Assembly (NCBI GenBank): GCA_037013495.1
Contig: JAZDXN010000029.1
Location: 5,716,501-5,780,500, forward strand
Length of the DNA: 64,000 nucleotides
Reading direction: 5' to 3'
Origin: Hippophae tibetana
Taxonomy: Eukaryota; Streptophyta; Magnoliopsida; Rosales; Elaeagnaceae
The position numbers were made by a program, and so were the translations under genes. The notes under the pieces were generated by a model. The model was given only the letters and a program-made list of their open reading frames with translations. It ran no database searches and was not told where the DNA came from. Of the stretch, positions 1-12,400 are shown one piece after another. Position 1 is the stretch's first letter; the number at the start of each line of letters is the position of its first letter.

Positions 1-972
1 ATTTACTAACAAGCTAGTAAATAGTGGTAGTTATTATAGCAATCTTTATGAGTTCGACAACCTTTGTTCTTAAATTACTTATCACTTGTATAATTTGATC
101 ATGTATACTTATGTGTTTTCAAGCCTATCAAGAGTGGCACATTTAGTGATATACGATGTGAAAGTTTACATAATATACTTAACTATAGATGTGAAGGTAA
201 ATAATGGCTAGACGAGTTATGTAACATACAGAGCTATTTTAAAACTTAAAATAATGGCATTTGAATTTAGTTAAGTTCTCTTATTTTTTATGATTCACTT
301 TCCTATTCTTTCATAACCCCACACTTTATCTAATATTATAACAATGATAAAGACCTATTAATCTAAAGTAGTGTGACCATTCTACATTAGTAGGGGTGAA
401 TTGCAATGTAAGCCTAAGAGGTTTGTGATTATAATGCTTACACATATCATATTTGCATAATCTAGAGATCAAGAATATTGTTCTACGAATGGCATGCATA
501 AGATTATTTGGTATGAAGATTATATGTTTGTGATTAGATGGATGTCTAAGAGTTGACCAAAAAAGTGAAATTAATATTTGAATAAATCTTTGATGAAGAA
601 AGAGATTTACATAATCTATATATTAAATAAATGGACAATGTTTGAGACAAATGTATAATTGATTTGATAGTTATGGTCTTTATTTATTTTTTCTATTTTG
701 TTTATTTTCTATTTTTTGAGTCATTTTAATTAATTGTGATGTTTATGTGTATCATCATTAAAAACCCTTATGAGACTTTAACTCATCTACTAAAGCACCC
801 TAGAAGTTTAAAGGCTTATTACATATGCTCGATACAATCGTATCAATCTATGAAAATGATTAATTAGATTAGTTTAGTATAAAATTATTTATTATTTATT
901 TTCTTTTTGAAAGCCTCTTTGGTTTGGATTGCTTATCTTGCTAGGGATGAGCTAAACGCTGGTAGTGGGTTG
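1..972 (+). repeat. Probable 3' internal end of a decayed gypsy element
   Basis: No coding region is recognisable. The last 35 bases (about 935-972: ...cttgctagggatgagc... followed by ggtagtgggttg) resemble the segment just before the 3' LTR of the family A element near 43808 (complement: cttgctaagggactagcaag, then a G-rich tract). I read this as a decayed polypurine tract directly before an LTR. The rest of the stretch is AT-rich with nothing I can identify. Confidence 0.35.
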
Positions 973-1700
973 TGATATGTGCCTAAAAAGTACACATATC
1001 TTGTGATTTATCGATATTAATTAGGAAAGTTATGTTTTAATATTGATCTTTAACCTAAGTATTTTATAAATTATGTTTCCGGAATCATGAGATATATTTT
1101 AATGTGTTTAAGGTATTTTGGACTTAAAAGATGCAAATAACAAAGAACCAAATAAATCCTCACAATCAAGGGTATAAATGTCGTACAGTGGTGGACCTAA
1201 ATGTAAATATTTATACAAGTTACATTAAGGAGGAGCCAAAACATTAAATTGGATAAATATTATGAAAAAACTGCACTAATGACTCTACTTTCATAGAGTC
1301 ACCACACCGCAAAACTTAACTCTTTGCTTATTCTCAAGTAAAGCCATGTCTAACTAGATAAAATGTCATTTATAGTATTCATAAATATATATATCTATTA
1401 ATATATGCATATTTAGCAAAAAAATATCCCTCTCAAAAGTCACAAACTTTTATGACAAGAAGGTTCACATATTCATCGATTAATGTTCCATCAATACAAG
1501 GATATGTAAGGTTTTCGACGAATTGATTCATGTGTGTGTTGCACATGAATTCATCTAATGCGCTCATGAAATCAACCTATATGAGCATGCTAATCAATTC
1601 AATTTTAAAACAAGTCTCATAAGTCTATTTTTTACATTCCTCTTCACCAATATAAATCGGCACTTAGCTAAAGATTAATAAGGACTTTACATGATTGTAA
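973..1700 (+). repeat. LTR fragment related to family A (end not located)
   Basis: The segment begins TGATATGTG, directly after the PPT-like tract. Like family A LTRs (which begin TGATGAGTGCT), it opens with TG and a short hairpin: arms ATATGTG and CACATAT around an A-rich loop. About 130 bases in, 'aggtattttggacttaaaa' matches the family A sequence 'aggtattttggcttaaaa'. The 3' end cannot be fixed and no target-site duplication was found. Inference from motif similarity only. Confidence 0.35.
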
Positions 1701-2986
1701 TATAAGGCTTATGTGGGGGTTGATAAATAAAGAAATTTAGGCTCTTTCCATACCTTAGCTTTCTTTTTTATTCATCGTGTACTTTCTAACTACATTTGAG
1801 TTTTTACTTGATATTTTAGTGCATCATATCTTATCATTCTTTTCATATTCTTTTATTCCAAATCTTTTTTTTAACACCTTCAAACTTATATTTAAATTTA
1901 TTTTCTTTTTCTTTAGAGGGATAATTATGTAGTGAGTTTTTTTTCATAGGGTACATTACATTTCACCTTACTCTATAGCATAACACATGATTGCATTTTT
2001 TTTCATATCAGCTAAAGGTCAAGGTAATGCTTATTGGTTAGGTATAAAATGTGGCTTAAAGATATGAAATGTTCTTAATTTGACTCAAATGGATGACTAA
2101 AGATATTAACAATGGTTTACTCGAAAGACTCAATCAATCCAAATAAGGCCTAAATCATCTCTATTGCTAAATTCTATTTAGAATTTCACCTTAAGGGATG
2201 ATCAAATAGATTCTAAAACATGGTAGATCTTATCAACTCATATAGCTCACCACAAATTTTCTCTCAATAATAACATCAAAATCAATCATGAACATGTACA
2301 TAAAAATTTGAATCAATCCAATCAAAACTAGCAAACATATCACATAATTTATGTAAGTATCTTAACGAACATGTTATATTCCTTATCCTAGTCATGACAA
2401 CCAATTTTTATTATTGAGTTTATACGTTTCATATCAAACATGCATGCACTTAGTTTTCATATATTTATAAATTTATGCCCAAATCATGATTAAAAATATC
2501 CTAAAAATAAAAAGAATCCAAAAAATTGAAAATGCATACTAAATACCAAAGCAGAGAATAAAGTTCCCTCCCCAAACTTAAATTGCACCTTGTCTCCAAT
2601 GTGCACATATAAATATGAAAAAGTAAAAGGAAAGAAAACTACCTTAGTTCACACTATATTTGTCATTGAAACTACTCAATCTTGTTACGCCATTGATTTC
2701 TATATTTATTCACCTACAAAACAAAAATAATAAAAAATATAAGTAAAATAACGTTGGGTTTCCTCCCAACCAGCATCACGTTTAACGTCCTTGCCTAAAC
2801 GGTCATATCAACTCCTAAGGTACATTTCTCTATGTCCATTTATAATTTAGTTTGCCCAAAAATAGTTTGAGTCTTGATTTTTTCACTAATACTTTATGTT
2901 CAGGCTTAAAAACATAGTTCTTAATTATCTTATCATACCATATTTTTGTTATTATTTTTGTATTTTTTGGCATTTTTATAAGCACT
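1701..2986 (-). repeat. Post-pol region of a minus-strand Athila/Tat-like element
   Basis: Read on the minus strand this follows the broken gag-pol at 2987-4760. It contains the hairpin motif at 2753-2770 (arms GTTGGG and CCCAAC, loop AGGAAA on the minus strand) and, near 2568-2600, a 'gagacaaggtgc...agtttggggagg' block. Related blocks lie downstream of pol in the element at 42028-50092. The 3' LTR of this element was not found. Confidence 0.45.
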
Positions 2987-3370
2987 CTAATGTAGCTCAT
3001 CTAATTTATATATTTCCATCATCTTTTTTGCCTCTATGTTAGAGTCTTCTGCTTGCCTACTTGATTGGGAATGATAGGGTAAAGTTGTGAGGTTTAATCT
3101 TGGGGGTCCTTCAATAAATCCTTTGAGCTTAGATCCTATCTCAAAACTCTTCATAACCACATTATGTATACATATAAGAGGTGTAGCCACCAAATAATTT
3201 ACATAATAAATAATATCATTTGTAGATTCTATAGCTTCAAATTTAAAATAGATTGAGTTATTTTTTGGTGATTTTACTTCATTGTTCACAACATCATTTT
3301 TAATAGTCTTAAGTATGGGTGACTTAACAGATTCTTTTAAGTTATCATCATGTTCAGTAACATCTATCAT
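2987..3370 (-). pseudogene. Athila-like protease C-end joined to integrase fragment
   Basis: Open for 127 residues on the minus strand but not a normal gene. Its start (MIDVTEHDD) continues the region following the protease, where the family reads 'IDVQKGEL..VTFNVFKA...CF.IDV'; the matching part (LIDVQKCELIIRDQDEQ) lies in another frame at 3380-3500. The C-terminal part resembles integrase: 'TLPYHSQSSRQAEDSN' matches the family's 'TPYHPQTSGQ.E.SNRE', and 'KLDEL' matches the 'QLNELEE.R..AYENAK' segment near the integrase end. Reverse transcriptase and RNase H are missing, so this looks like an internal deletion joining protease to integrase. The assignment is by recalled family pattern. Confidence 0.55.
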
Positions 3371-4130
3371 AAAGCATTCATTAGCATTATCAATATCAGG
3401 GGGTTCAGATGCTTTAAAAACTTTAAATGTTACTTGTTCATCTTGGTCTCTTATTATAAGCTCACATTTTTGTACATCAATTAGTGGTCTTCCAGTTTCT
3501 AAGAATGGATGACCAAGTATGATAGGAATGTTATAGTCATCTTACATGTCTAGTATAATGAAATCCATGGGAAAGTTGGACTTGTCTACTTTTACTAGCA
3601 CATCTTCCACCATACCCTGCCGTCGCTTAATTGATATCTCTCTCATTTTTAATGTTACAGAAGTGGGTTGGTTATACCAACTCCCAACCTCTTAAAAATT
3701 GATAATGGTATATGGTTAATGCTTGAACCTAAGTCACGTAGTTCTTTCTAAAAGTCGATGTTCCTAATAGTGCAAGGAATGTAAAACCTACCTCAATTTT
3801 TTAATTTTTTGGGTAGTTTTCTAGCAAGCATGGCACTACAACCTTTAGTCAAGGTTATTGTTTCATTATCTCCAAGCATCCTTTTCTTAGACAGGATGTC
3901 CTTCAAAAATTTGGTATAAGAAGAAATTTTTTCAAGTGCATCTGCAAATGGTATACTTATGTGTAGCTTCTTGAAGACATCTATACATTTTGAAAATATT
4001 GTATCTAGCTTTTGCTTTTGCAATCTTTGAGGGAAAGGAATAGTAGGTTTGTAGATGTTGCTTTTCTTTGGCTTGATTATTTCCTTTTTAATGCTCTCTT
4101 TATCCATTATTTCCTTTTTATCCTTGTTAA
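3371..4130 (-). pseudogene. Athila/Tat-like gag-protease linker and protease, decayed
   Basis: On the minus strand a 104-residue segment (3793-4107) reads 'IPFPQRLQKQKLD', 'VFKKLHISIPFADAL' and 'YTKFLKDILSKKR', the hallmark linker before the aspartic protease of plant Athila/Tat Ty3/gypsy elements. Beyond a stop, minus-strand frames continue with 'IPCTI' and 'LRDLGSSIN', the protease active-site loop, then a segment corresponding to 'GHPFLETGRPLIDVQK'. Several in-frame stops and frame changes interrupt it, so no functional polyprotein is possible. Confidence 0.7.
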
Positions 4131-4760
4131 TTTCCTATTTCTCCTCATCCTTTTAAGTCTCATGTTCCTCCTTTAAAGTTTTACTACTTCTTAAAGCTAT
4201 AGTATTGAAATGCTCCTTACCTTATTTTCTTGGGTTAATAATTGTGTCACTTGAAAGATTGCCTTGAGGCCTTTGACTTATGGCCTTGGAAAGTTGTCCC
4301 ATTTGAGCCTTTAAAAGATCACCAGAGATGACACTTGATCTGTAAGTTCCATGACACTCTAGCTACTTTTCTTGTAGTTTTCATTCTGTCCATTTTCCTT
4401 GATAATTATTGCTAGCCATTTTTTCAAGTTAATCATAAGCTTGATTATGAGATTTGGCTAGCATATCTCCATTAGTGGATGCATCAACAATAGTTCTTGT
4501 TTGAGCATTGAAACCATTGTAGAAAATCTCCATTTGGATCCAATAATGGATACCATGGTGAAGACACTTCCTTAACAATTCTTTGAATCTTTCTCATGCT
4601 TCATATGAAGATTACACTTCATATTGGTGGTAAGAGGTAATGTCATTTCTAAGCTTGGCATTCTTTGTTGGTGGAAAATATTTCATTAAGAATTTCTCTA
4701 CTAAATCATTCCAAGTTATAATGGAATCAGGTGGCAAAGAGTTTAGTCAATTAAATTGCA
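4131..4760 (-). pseudogene. Athila/Tat-like gag fragment, decayed
   Basis: Minus-strand translation across 4740-4380 gives, with stops, 'LPPDSIITWNDLVEKF', 'KYFPPTKNAKLRNDI' and then 'CLHHGI', 'FYNGLN'-like and 'VDASTNGDMLAKS', the conserved order of the retrotransposon gag domain in Athila-type elements. In-frame stops replace codons at 'YEV*SSYEA*ERF' and 'NQAY*'. The N-terminal half of gag is absent: homology stops near 4760, giving a truncated 5' end. Confidence 0.7.
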
Positions 4761-5639
4761 TATTACTCATTAAGTTCATCGATTATGGATCACGTACATA
4801 AGAATCATAAATATCTACCTAGAAACTATGCATGTTATTTAATCAAGATAAACAATTAAATAATTCTCTAAAATCTATTTAATTATCTCTATAAATCAAT
4901 TGTTGGCTAAATAATTAATAACATAAGAATCAAATTAAATAATATAATTAAATTTGAATCATAATGGGGATAAAATATTAGATCATCACATGTTGAAAAT
5001 TGGATTCATAAGACCCTTAGATTAATAAGACATACAATTAATCTCTTCAATTGTAGCACCAATCTCCTTTTGAATCTTCATCAAATTTATATCTCCTTTT
5101 GAATTTTTACATATTTTTTTCTTCTTTGTTTCAAAAACTGATAAAAATTATGTTAATTTTAACTTATTAGGCTTTATGGAGAAATTGGAAGGGGGTTTAT
5201 GTTAGATTAAGTAGAATCTGGATCATCAGATTAACTTCAAATCAAAATAGTTATTTTCTTCTAGATATAACCACAATAGTTTTTAAATGTAGTTACCAAT
5301 TCTATAAATTGATGAAAAAAAATTTCCAAACATTTCTAGAAAAATTTCAAAAGCTTGTATAAACTCCACAAATATTTATTCAAACTGCAAAATGACATAC
5401 CCTCACAGCAACAAAATAATTAAATATAATGTAAAAATAATATCTAAAAATATAGCAAAATACTATAACAAATATTGGCTTGTCATAATGCACGCTCCTA
5501 TCATATACAAACTCTATGTACAACAAACATTCTTCCCATGTTTTCAAGTTTTTTTGAATTATAACATGCAACAAATAAATAAAGTTATATTAACTACTTA
5601 CTATCATTTTGTGGATAATGAGTAATATAAAATAAATTT
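4761..5639. other. AT-rich intergenic DNA, nothing identified
   Basis: No convincing coding potential, repeat boundary or known motif was seen. The short open frames here have no recognisable family pattern and lie in very AT-rich sequence. Confidence 0.5.
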
Positions 5640-6427
5640 TAACCCAACATACCCCACTAAGTCATACAAAAATAACTTAATAACTTTACATCCCTATTTG
5701 AAACAATACTCCATATCATCATACATGGAATCTTACAATCTCCTTGAAAAACAAGTAAACAATATGTGATAAACCATCAATTTTATGAGGTGTGCTAGAG
5801 TTCAAACATGACGAGCACAAATGTTCAATCCAATAATTATATACCACATTACACCTTCACAAATTTGTGATAAAAAGTCTTTCCCAAGCGCAAATAGTCG
5901 AGGACTATCATTTGAATAACCTATAATCAAAAGATCATTACTCCATTGCACCAATAAATCATAGAGCCATATTTCTTGGGGATAAAGATACCGTTCTGAT
6001 AACATCCATGAGATATACAAGGTACAAACAGACCATCCAATAATGACACATGTTAAAAGATTGAAGAGTACAGTTTTCCCCACTAAAGAGAGCGAAAAAG
6101 TAGATCCCACCTTAGATTGTTATACAAATCCAATTCTATGTTCCTATTGTTATGAGATGAGTAAAATCACCATCTGTACATGTTACACTTTAGCATAAAT
6201 TTGTCAAACAGGGTGAAGATCCAAATGGGGGGAACAATTTTAAGCAAGAAAGTTTTCCACCGAGTAAATGGGGTCTCCTAGGATGGATGTCTTTTGTGCT
6301 GTTGGACAAATCTCTATAAGCAAATTGCTAGGACCCCGACTGGCAAGTGGTTTTCTGCTATGCGCAAACTCAACACGAAACTTAGTGTCTATACATTACA
6401 TGTGCAGGAGTTGAAAATGTCATCACT
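5640..6427 (-). other. 3' flank / probable 3' UTR of the NIPA9-like gene
   Basis: This is the region directly downstream of the NIPA9-like stop codon on the minus strand. It has a more balanced base composition than the flanking repeats. A 102-residue open frame at 5802-6110 (minus) is hydrophobic but matches no family I know and is most likely chance. I could not place a polyadenylation site with confidence. Confidence 0.35.
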
Positions 6428-9400
6428 TCAAGCCTTCCCTTTTGCAGATGCAATCAGATGTTGCAATGTTGATGCTTGTACAATTGTGCTAGGGCTTGGT
6501 TCCCTCACACGAGTAGACACAGATTTCCTGTAGACAAAATTCCTGTCAGAGCCACGTCTTATTGGCCGAGGAAGGTGTCGCACCAGCCGTGTTGAACCCA
6601 CAAGTAGAACTACACCGATGACTATAAGGAACCTGCAGCAATAAGGTTTTAAAAATATAGACAAGTTCTGGCCAGAAAAGAGAGGGAGAAGAAGAAAATA
6701 AAAGTAGCCTAATTTAAACAATCCCAAGAAAAACAAAAACAAAAAACAATATAACCATTTTGCAAGTTGAGAATGAGAACATTAAGCCCATGTTACGAAA
6801 TACAGATGATGAAAGCATTGTGTATTTGTTATGTATTGACGTTGATCCATGCAAATGGCCGTGATAACCCAGTAAGTAGTACAGATTACATTTTAGATTT
6901 TATCCCATTGCAGAAGAGACAGAAATCTTGACAACATTTCAACAAGGAATTTTAAAAAGAATTCATAGCCTTCTAATTATTGCATGCATATCTCAGGACA
7001 TTGCTTTAAAATATTTGAATCCTAAGTCATTTTCAAAATATTTATTCCGTCAAGACTCAAAATCTAAAGGTAAAATGGACTTAAAGTATCTAATTTACCA
7101 TCCAAGCAGAAGCAAAAGACGGGCGGTTGGAGCTGAGGGCAACCGTTCACCCAAAGCAAGCATTCCAGCAAGCACACCACTCACAATTGATGCCACTGCA
7201 GCACATGTAGACACTACAATTGCCCTCCCATGCTTTAAACCACGAGTCTGTTACACATAATAACAGCATGGGAATGAGACTGACCGTTTATATGTTGAAT
7301 GGCAATAGATTAACACCCAAAGCAAGCTCCGTATTTGTAAGAGCACAAATATGATTCATAGGAACATTATAATATGGATACTGAGTTCCCAAATCAAATT
7401 AAACAAAGAAAATTATATGAAGTAAATGAAAAAAATAATTACTTATCATAAATACATCAACTTGCCCAGCATTGGTGCCTACCTATTATGAAAATATTGA
7501 GACAGACATGTAAATATACTCAAGAGTCGAAATACCTGATAATAAAATCCGGTACCACTACAAAATATGCTGACTGAGATGCAAATAGGAGCCATTATCT
7601 TGGGGAAGCCTTGCTCCAAAAATACAAAGCCCATCTTTGATATTACAGATGCCATCCTGCAATTTGTATGTGCAAAAATCATCTTATATAGATCATAAAT
7701 GCGGCCCAAAAGCAGCAGGAGCTATATGCTACTTGTTGATAGAGTCATACTATTGGATTCTTATATGTTGAAATCCTTCCGATGCCAATAAATAAATATG
7801 TTGACATTAAAAATGTATATACACGCGCACACACATAGAGTTGCTTCACTATGTAAGTACAGTACAAACTTACAATCTCAAATATAATATATGCAGCCAC
7901 GCAAGTGTTTTGACAAGGAAAAATCAACCTAGAGGTCACTAAAAATGTGTTATTTAGACACATATATCATGTAATTTTTGCATGGTACTATAAGTATTCA
8001 TTTTTCTCATAGTTATGTGACTAAAGTATCCCTTCTTTACTGAAAAAAATGGACACTTTAATCACATAACTATTAAGTTATATGATTAAAGTGTCGTAAT
8101 TTAAAATTTTTAATGAACTATGGGTCTCATGCAAAAACTACGCGACCAAAGTATCCTAATGACATGAAGTATTGAGATATTATTGATATTGATGAAAATT
8201 TATGTAAAATTAAAAAATTTAATAAAAACATTGAGTAAATGAAAATTATAAAATTTAGCATAATGTTTTTTACAATTTTATAGCAAAATTTCAATATTTT
8301 GAAGATATATTTACTAAAGAATATTTCCTCTGTTTTCTCTATCGGTACTTTCAATTTACAACAGATATATCATAGGTATATCGACAATTTTTGTCAAAGT
8401 TTTGATCAATGCCAGCAACATCCTTGAATACTAAATATGATAGATCTATATGTGATTGGAAAAATGAATAAATAATTTAGGATAATTATGGTAATATAGA
8501 TATTGTTAGGGTTTTAAAAATAGAAATAATTTTAGGATCCCATTTATCTAATAATAATATATTTAAGTTTTGAATTAAATTTAGGATTATTATTATTATC
8601 AGGAAGGTCCTATAAGAACTTTAAAATGAGACCATAATATGAATTAAAATATCATTTCCCTGTCAATTATCTATCTCCCCCTTTCTTCTCTCTCTAATTC
8701 CCAGATCCCATACCTTAATTTCTTACCTTTCTCATCCTTCCCAATTCTATTCTCTTTCCATATCTATATCAGTTTAGTATCAAGGCCATCAGATTTTTTT
8801 TCTTAAACAAAATCATATCCCCTTCCATCTTTCCTTTAAAAAAAATGATTTCAGTTTGGAAAGAAGAAAAGTTTGTTAAAGAAAAAACATCATATTAAAA
8901 AAGGGGGAAACACATGATATAATATCGAGTTTTGCAAAAATCCAATGACGATTTCCCAAAATATTTATGCACTCGTGTAATGGATGCGTATATTTGGGAA
9001 ATCTTTAATGTGAAATAGGCCTAACTCAAACTATATTTTGAATTTTCGTAAAACTAGATACTATATTATGTGATTATTGTTAAAAAAAAAAATAAATAAA
9101 AAATCACCCAGAGGCTCATCCCACAGAACCAACCCAACCTCCTGTCAGCCACCTAAGCTTCTGCCACAAGCAACGAAGCTCTCCATCGTGAATGGATGAT
9201 AACAACTTCCAATCCCCATCGATGCCTACACTACTTTGCTATCCTTTGCGCGGCATCATCATCGAAGCCACTCCATCCCACCGTAAAGAAACCTCGACGG
9301 AACAAGTACTGTTGAGGAGCAAACCCTATCAGTCTAATCCCCTATTGCTTCTATCAACATCGTAGCCACCACAGAACTGTGAAAAGTTATTGTTTTCTGC

Positions 9401-12400
9401 ATAATTATTTTCCATATCTGCAAATTGGTATAGACCCAACTCGGCTCAATTTTATACAATCCGATTTAACAACATTCTAGTCCAATTCACTCACTTGTAG
9501 GCTGGTTCTTGGCTAGTTCAATCTAGTTCTCACTTTTGGAGGTAGGCACTTCTAACTTGGTTTGGCTCTAAACTTTCCTTTTGAATTTGTGTTTTTTAAG
9601 TTATATTTTAGAAGAAATTTTAAAAAATTTGCACTAGCCTTTAACAAAATAAAATAAAAATCCATATTTGCTTTCTATGATTCCATATGAATCATCTAAT
9701 ATTTTTTAATGTCACAAATATTATGGTAGCCAACCCAGATGATCATATGTTTCGTCCTACCGCAACTGTGAACCTAAGCCCAAGCCAAATGTGTCACCTC
9801 CTAAAATTTATAGAACTCAAGTTTATGAAGGGTTAACTAAAGAAGACCAATATCTCTTCGATCATCTGCATATATGTTTAAGCCGGTTGTGTAAAGCAAA
9901 TAAAGATTATATGACTAACCTCTTTGAGAAACAAATGAACAAGATTGACGAAAGAAAAAATCAAATTAATAAAAATCTTACACACGTCCCGAAGTTGCTA
10001 ACATAATTCAAGAGGTAGTTGAGTGTTGCTCCACCTTAGACAATTTTCGGGAGTATTTGTAGTCTACCCCCTAAACCCATTGCTCAAAATTTTTTGCCCC
10101 AAGTATACTTGGCCCTTCTACAAGCAAACCCGTAAATAAAATCATTATCAACTAACCTACCCAATCCAAATAGTCATGTGTCTCACTTGAGCCAAAACCA
10201 CCTGTCAAGCATTGTTTGGTTATTACACTTAAAAATCTTGCCAACAATTTCTCCACCCTTTTCTCCAAAGCCGATTTGTCCACCCCCTTATCCAATACCC
10301 AAGCTAACATTATTGAGCATTTTCCCAACACATTTCAAATGGGATTGTTTGTTTCATAACCAAGGCATACAAGTGCCTTCATTATTGTTGCTGAGCATTT
10401 TGCAGACCATGTGGCTCACAAGTCTTTGTCTTCTATTCCTCATGCTCCTCCCAAGACGCCTTAATAATAATTATGTATTTAAGTTTCAAATTAGATTTTA
10501 AATTAAATTTAGGATTTGTATTGTTATATAAAAAAAAGTCCCATAAATAAGACGTTTTCCATTAAAATGAAACCAGAATATGAATTAAAATATCATTTTC
10601 CTCTCAATTATCTATCTCCCAATTCTCTTTTTCTCTCTCCTGTCCCTAATTTCTCAATCCCTAACTATAATTTCTTTCCTTTCGCCTCTTCCCCGATTCT
10701 AATCACTATGATAATATTTATATAGAATTTTCTGTCAGGAAATAATAACATAAATGGTGTATGGGAAAACCTTGCTTGTTTCTCTTAACCATTCCTAGTT
10801 TGCAATAATTTTGTGATGGGAATTGAAGAATAAGGTTCAAAACTATATATTATGTCTAAAATAAGTGCAAACTGAAATAGAAAAACAAACCCAAACAAAA
10901 TTCCAGATTCCAAGCCATATATGATTTCATCAGCTACTTCATGTTCCACCTGCATCAGAAATGCATGTGGACAGTTTCTTTTATTTCTTTTTCTTTTGGA
11001 AATTGAAAATATGGATGGCTGAAATAAAATAAACCAACTGACCAGTTCCTGTTCTCTTTGCTGGCGTTTGCAGAATCGGAGCCAACCATTAAGAAGAACC
11101 TATTCAGATGAAATTTCCAAATGTTAGAATTACATATTTTCAAGTATGACAGCTAGTAAATTTTCTCCAATAAAAAAAATTCTACTAAACTTAGCATGAA
11201 TGGTTTCTCTACCACGTCTTTTAGCATTGCCAACATCATTTCTTCCAAATAAAATTAAAAGGGTAAAATTTCTGTACTTACAAAATTATTGAAAACTTTT
11301 CATTAAGTATTTTTTGAATTGCCAGGAGAAATGGGCATCAGAAAAGTTACTGCAACCAATCTTGGAACCAAAAGTATCAAATTGATAGGAAAAATACTTT
11401 TTCAATAGTTTTAATACCTATAGAAATGTTTACCCAAAATAAAATGATACATGGCACTTGAATCAAGCATAACTAGGAACTTTTAAACCAGAGTTGAGAA
11501 ACTCCAATATTGAATATTCTAGCCACAGGGAATAAAAGGACAAGGCTGACATCTTATTAAGTGCTAAGTGCGTTTGATAACCTTAATAGAAAAATATATC
11601 ATTCATAATTTTCCTCCCATCAACCAAATGAATCAGAAGGAAAACTCCTCAAATTACATTCAATGTTACACAAGTTGCATGGCAAAAGTAGATATGGCAT
11701 TTGAATAGCAAAAAGATGTTTGGAGCAGATGAATAACAATAGGATTGAATTGTTGACTTTATCCAGCTGAGATTACAGCCATGTTTCTTGCAACAACTCC
11801 AATAAAAGGAAAACATCTATCAGGTAGAGAAATAGATAGAAAATTGGTTTTATCAATATAACCCAAAATGTTATTTTAAACTTCAAGGTTTTCGTACAAA
11901 TATCTACAAAGCTGAGATGTGATTGGCATATTAGTTGCCTTTTAGATTATATTGCTGACTAAAAAGACATAACAAAGTTAAAAAACAGATAATGCATGGG
12001 AAAAGGCACCTACAAACAAGACAACAACGATAATCCCCAACCATTGTAACTGAAATACAGATATAGCAGAAGCTTTTTGCTCCTCACCACCAGCACCAAC
12101 TCCTGCAGAGAAAAAACATATTCAGAAAATTCTTTAGAGTTTAGACTGAAACAGAAAAGGCAAAGCTAATAATAAACCATTTAGTGCTTCAGCTTTCAAA
12201 TCACCCAAAAGCTTTGACTTGCAAAGACATGACTATCATAAATGCAATATTCAAGAGATCCAATAAAAGAGAGGAATAACTAAGATACAGCATTATCAAC
12301 CTTTATACTTTAAACAATCAGAAGAAGAAATAGGTGATTTGTTAAAGACCAGTAGTACCTATAGTGCCAACACCTGCTAAAGTAATTCCTAACCAATCAA

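Larger units (their letters stand above)
7657..10890 (-). other. Intron 6 of the NIPA9-like gene (3.2 kb)
   Basis: By far the longest intron of this gene (the others are 89-914 bases). The donor GTTTGT lies at 10890 and the acceptor TTGCAG at 7657. It holds a foldback element at 8908-9074, two diverged direct repeats (8548-8770 and 10461-10712) and a short 71-codon open frame at 9791-10006 of no known family. The extra length probably comes from insertions. Confidence 0.8.

Noticed and set aside
1712..1730. 'atgtgggggttgataaataaag', resembling a polypurine tract plus LTR start on the plus strand
   Set aside because: No matching LTR end, primer site or target duplication could be found around it.
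5802..6110. 102-codon hydrophobic minus-strand frame near the NIPA9-like 3' end
   Set aside because: No family pattern, no splice link to the gene, and it lies after a stop that matches the family C-terminus.
6928..7260. 110-codon plus-strand open frame
   Set aside because: It is the antisense of NIPA9-like exon 8, whose minus-strand reading is clearly the conserved one.
8010..8150. Possible CRISPR-like short direct repeats
   Set aside because: Few, diverged, unevenly spaced and partly inverted copies in a plant intron; no array structure.
9791..10006. 71-codon plus-strand frame inside intron 6
   Set aside because: Charged and Lys/Asn-rich with no recognisable domain; flanking frames are full of stops. 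Possible relic of an inserted element, but not supportable as a gene.
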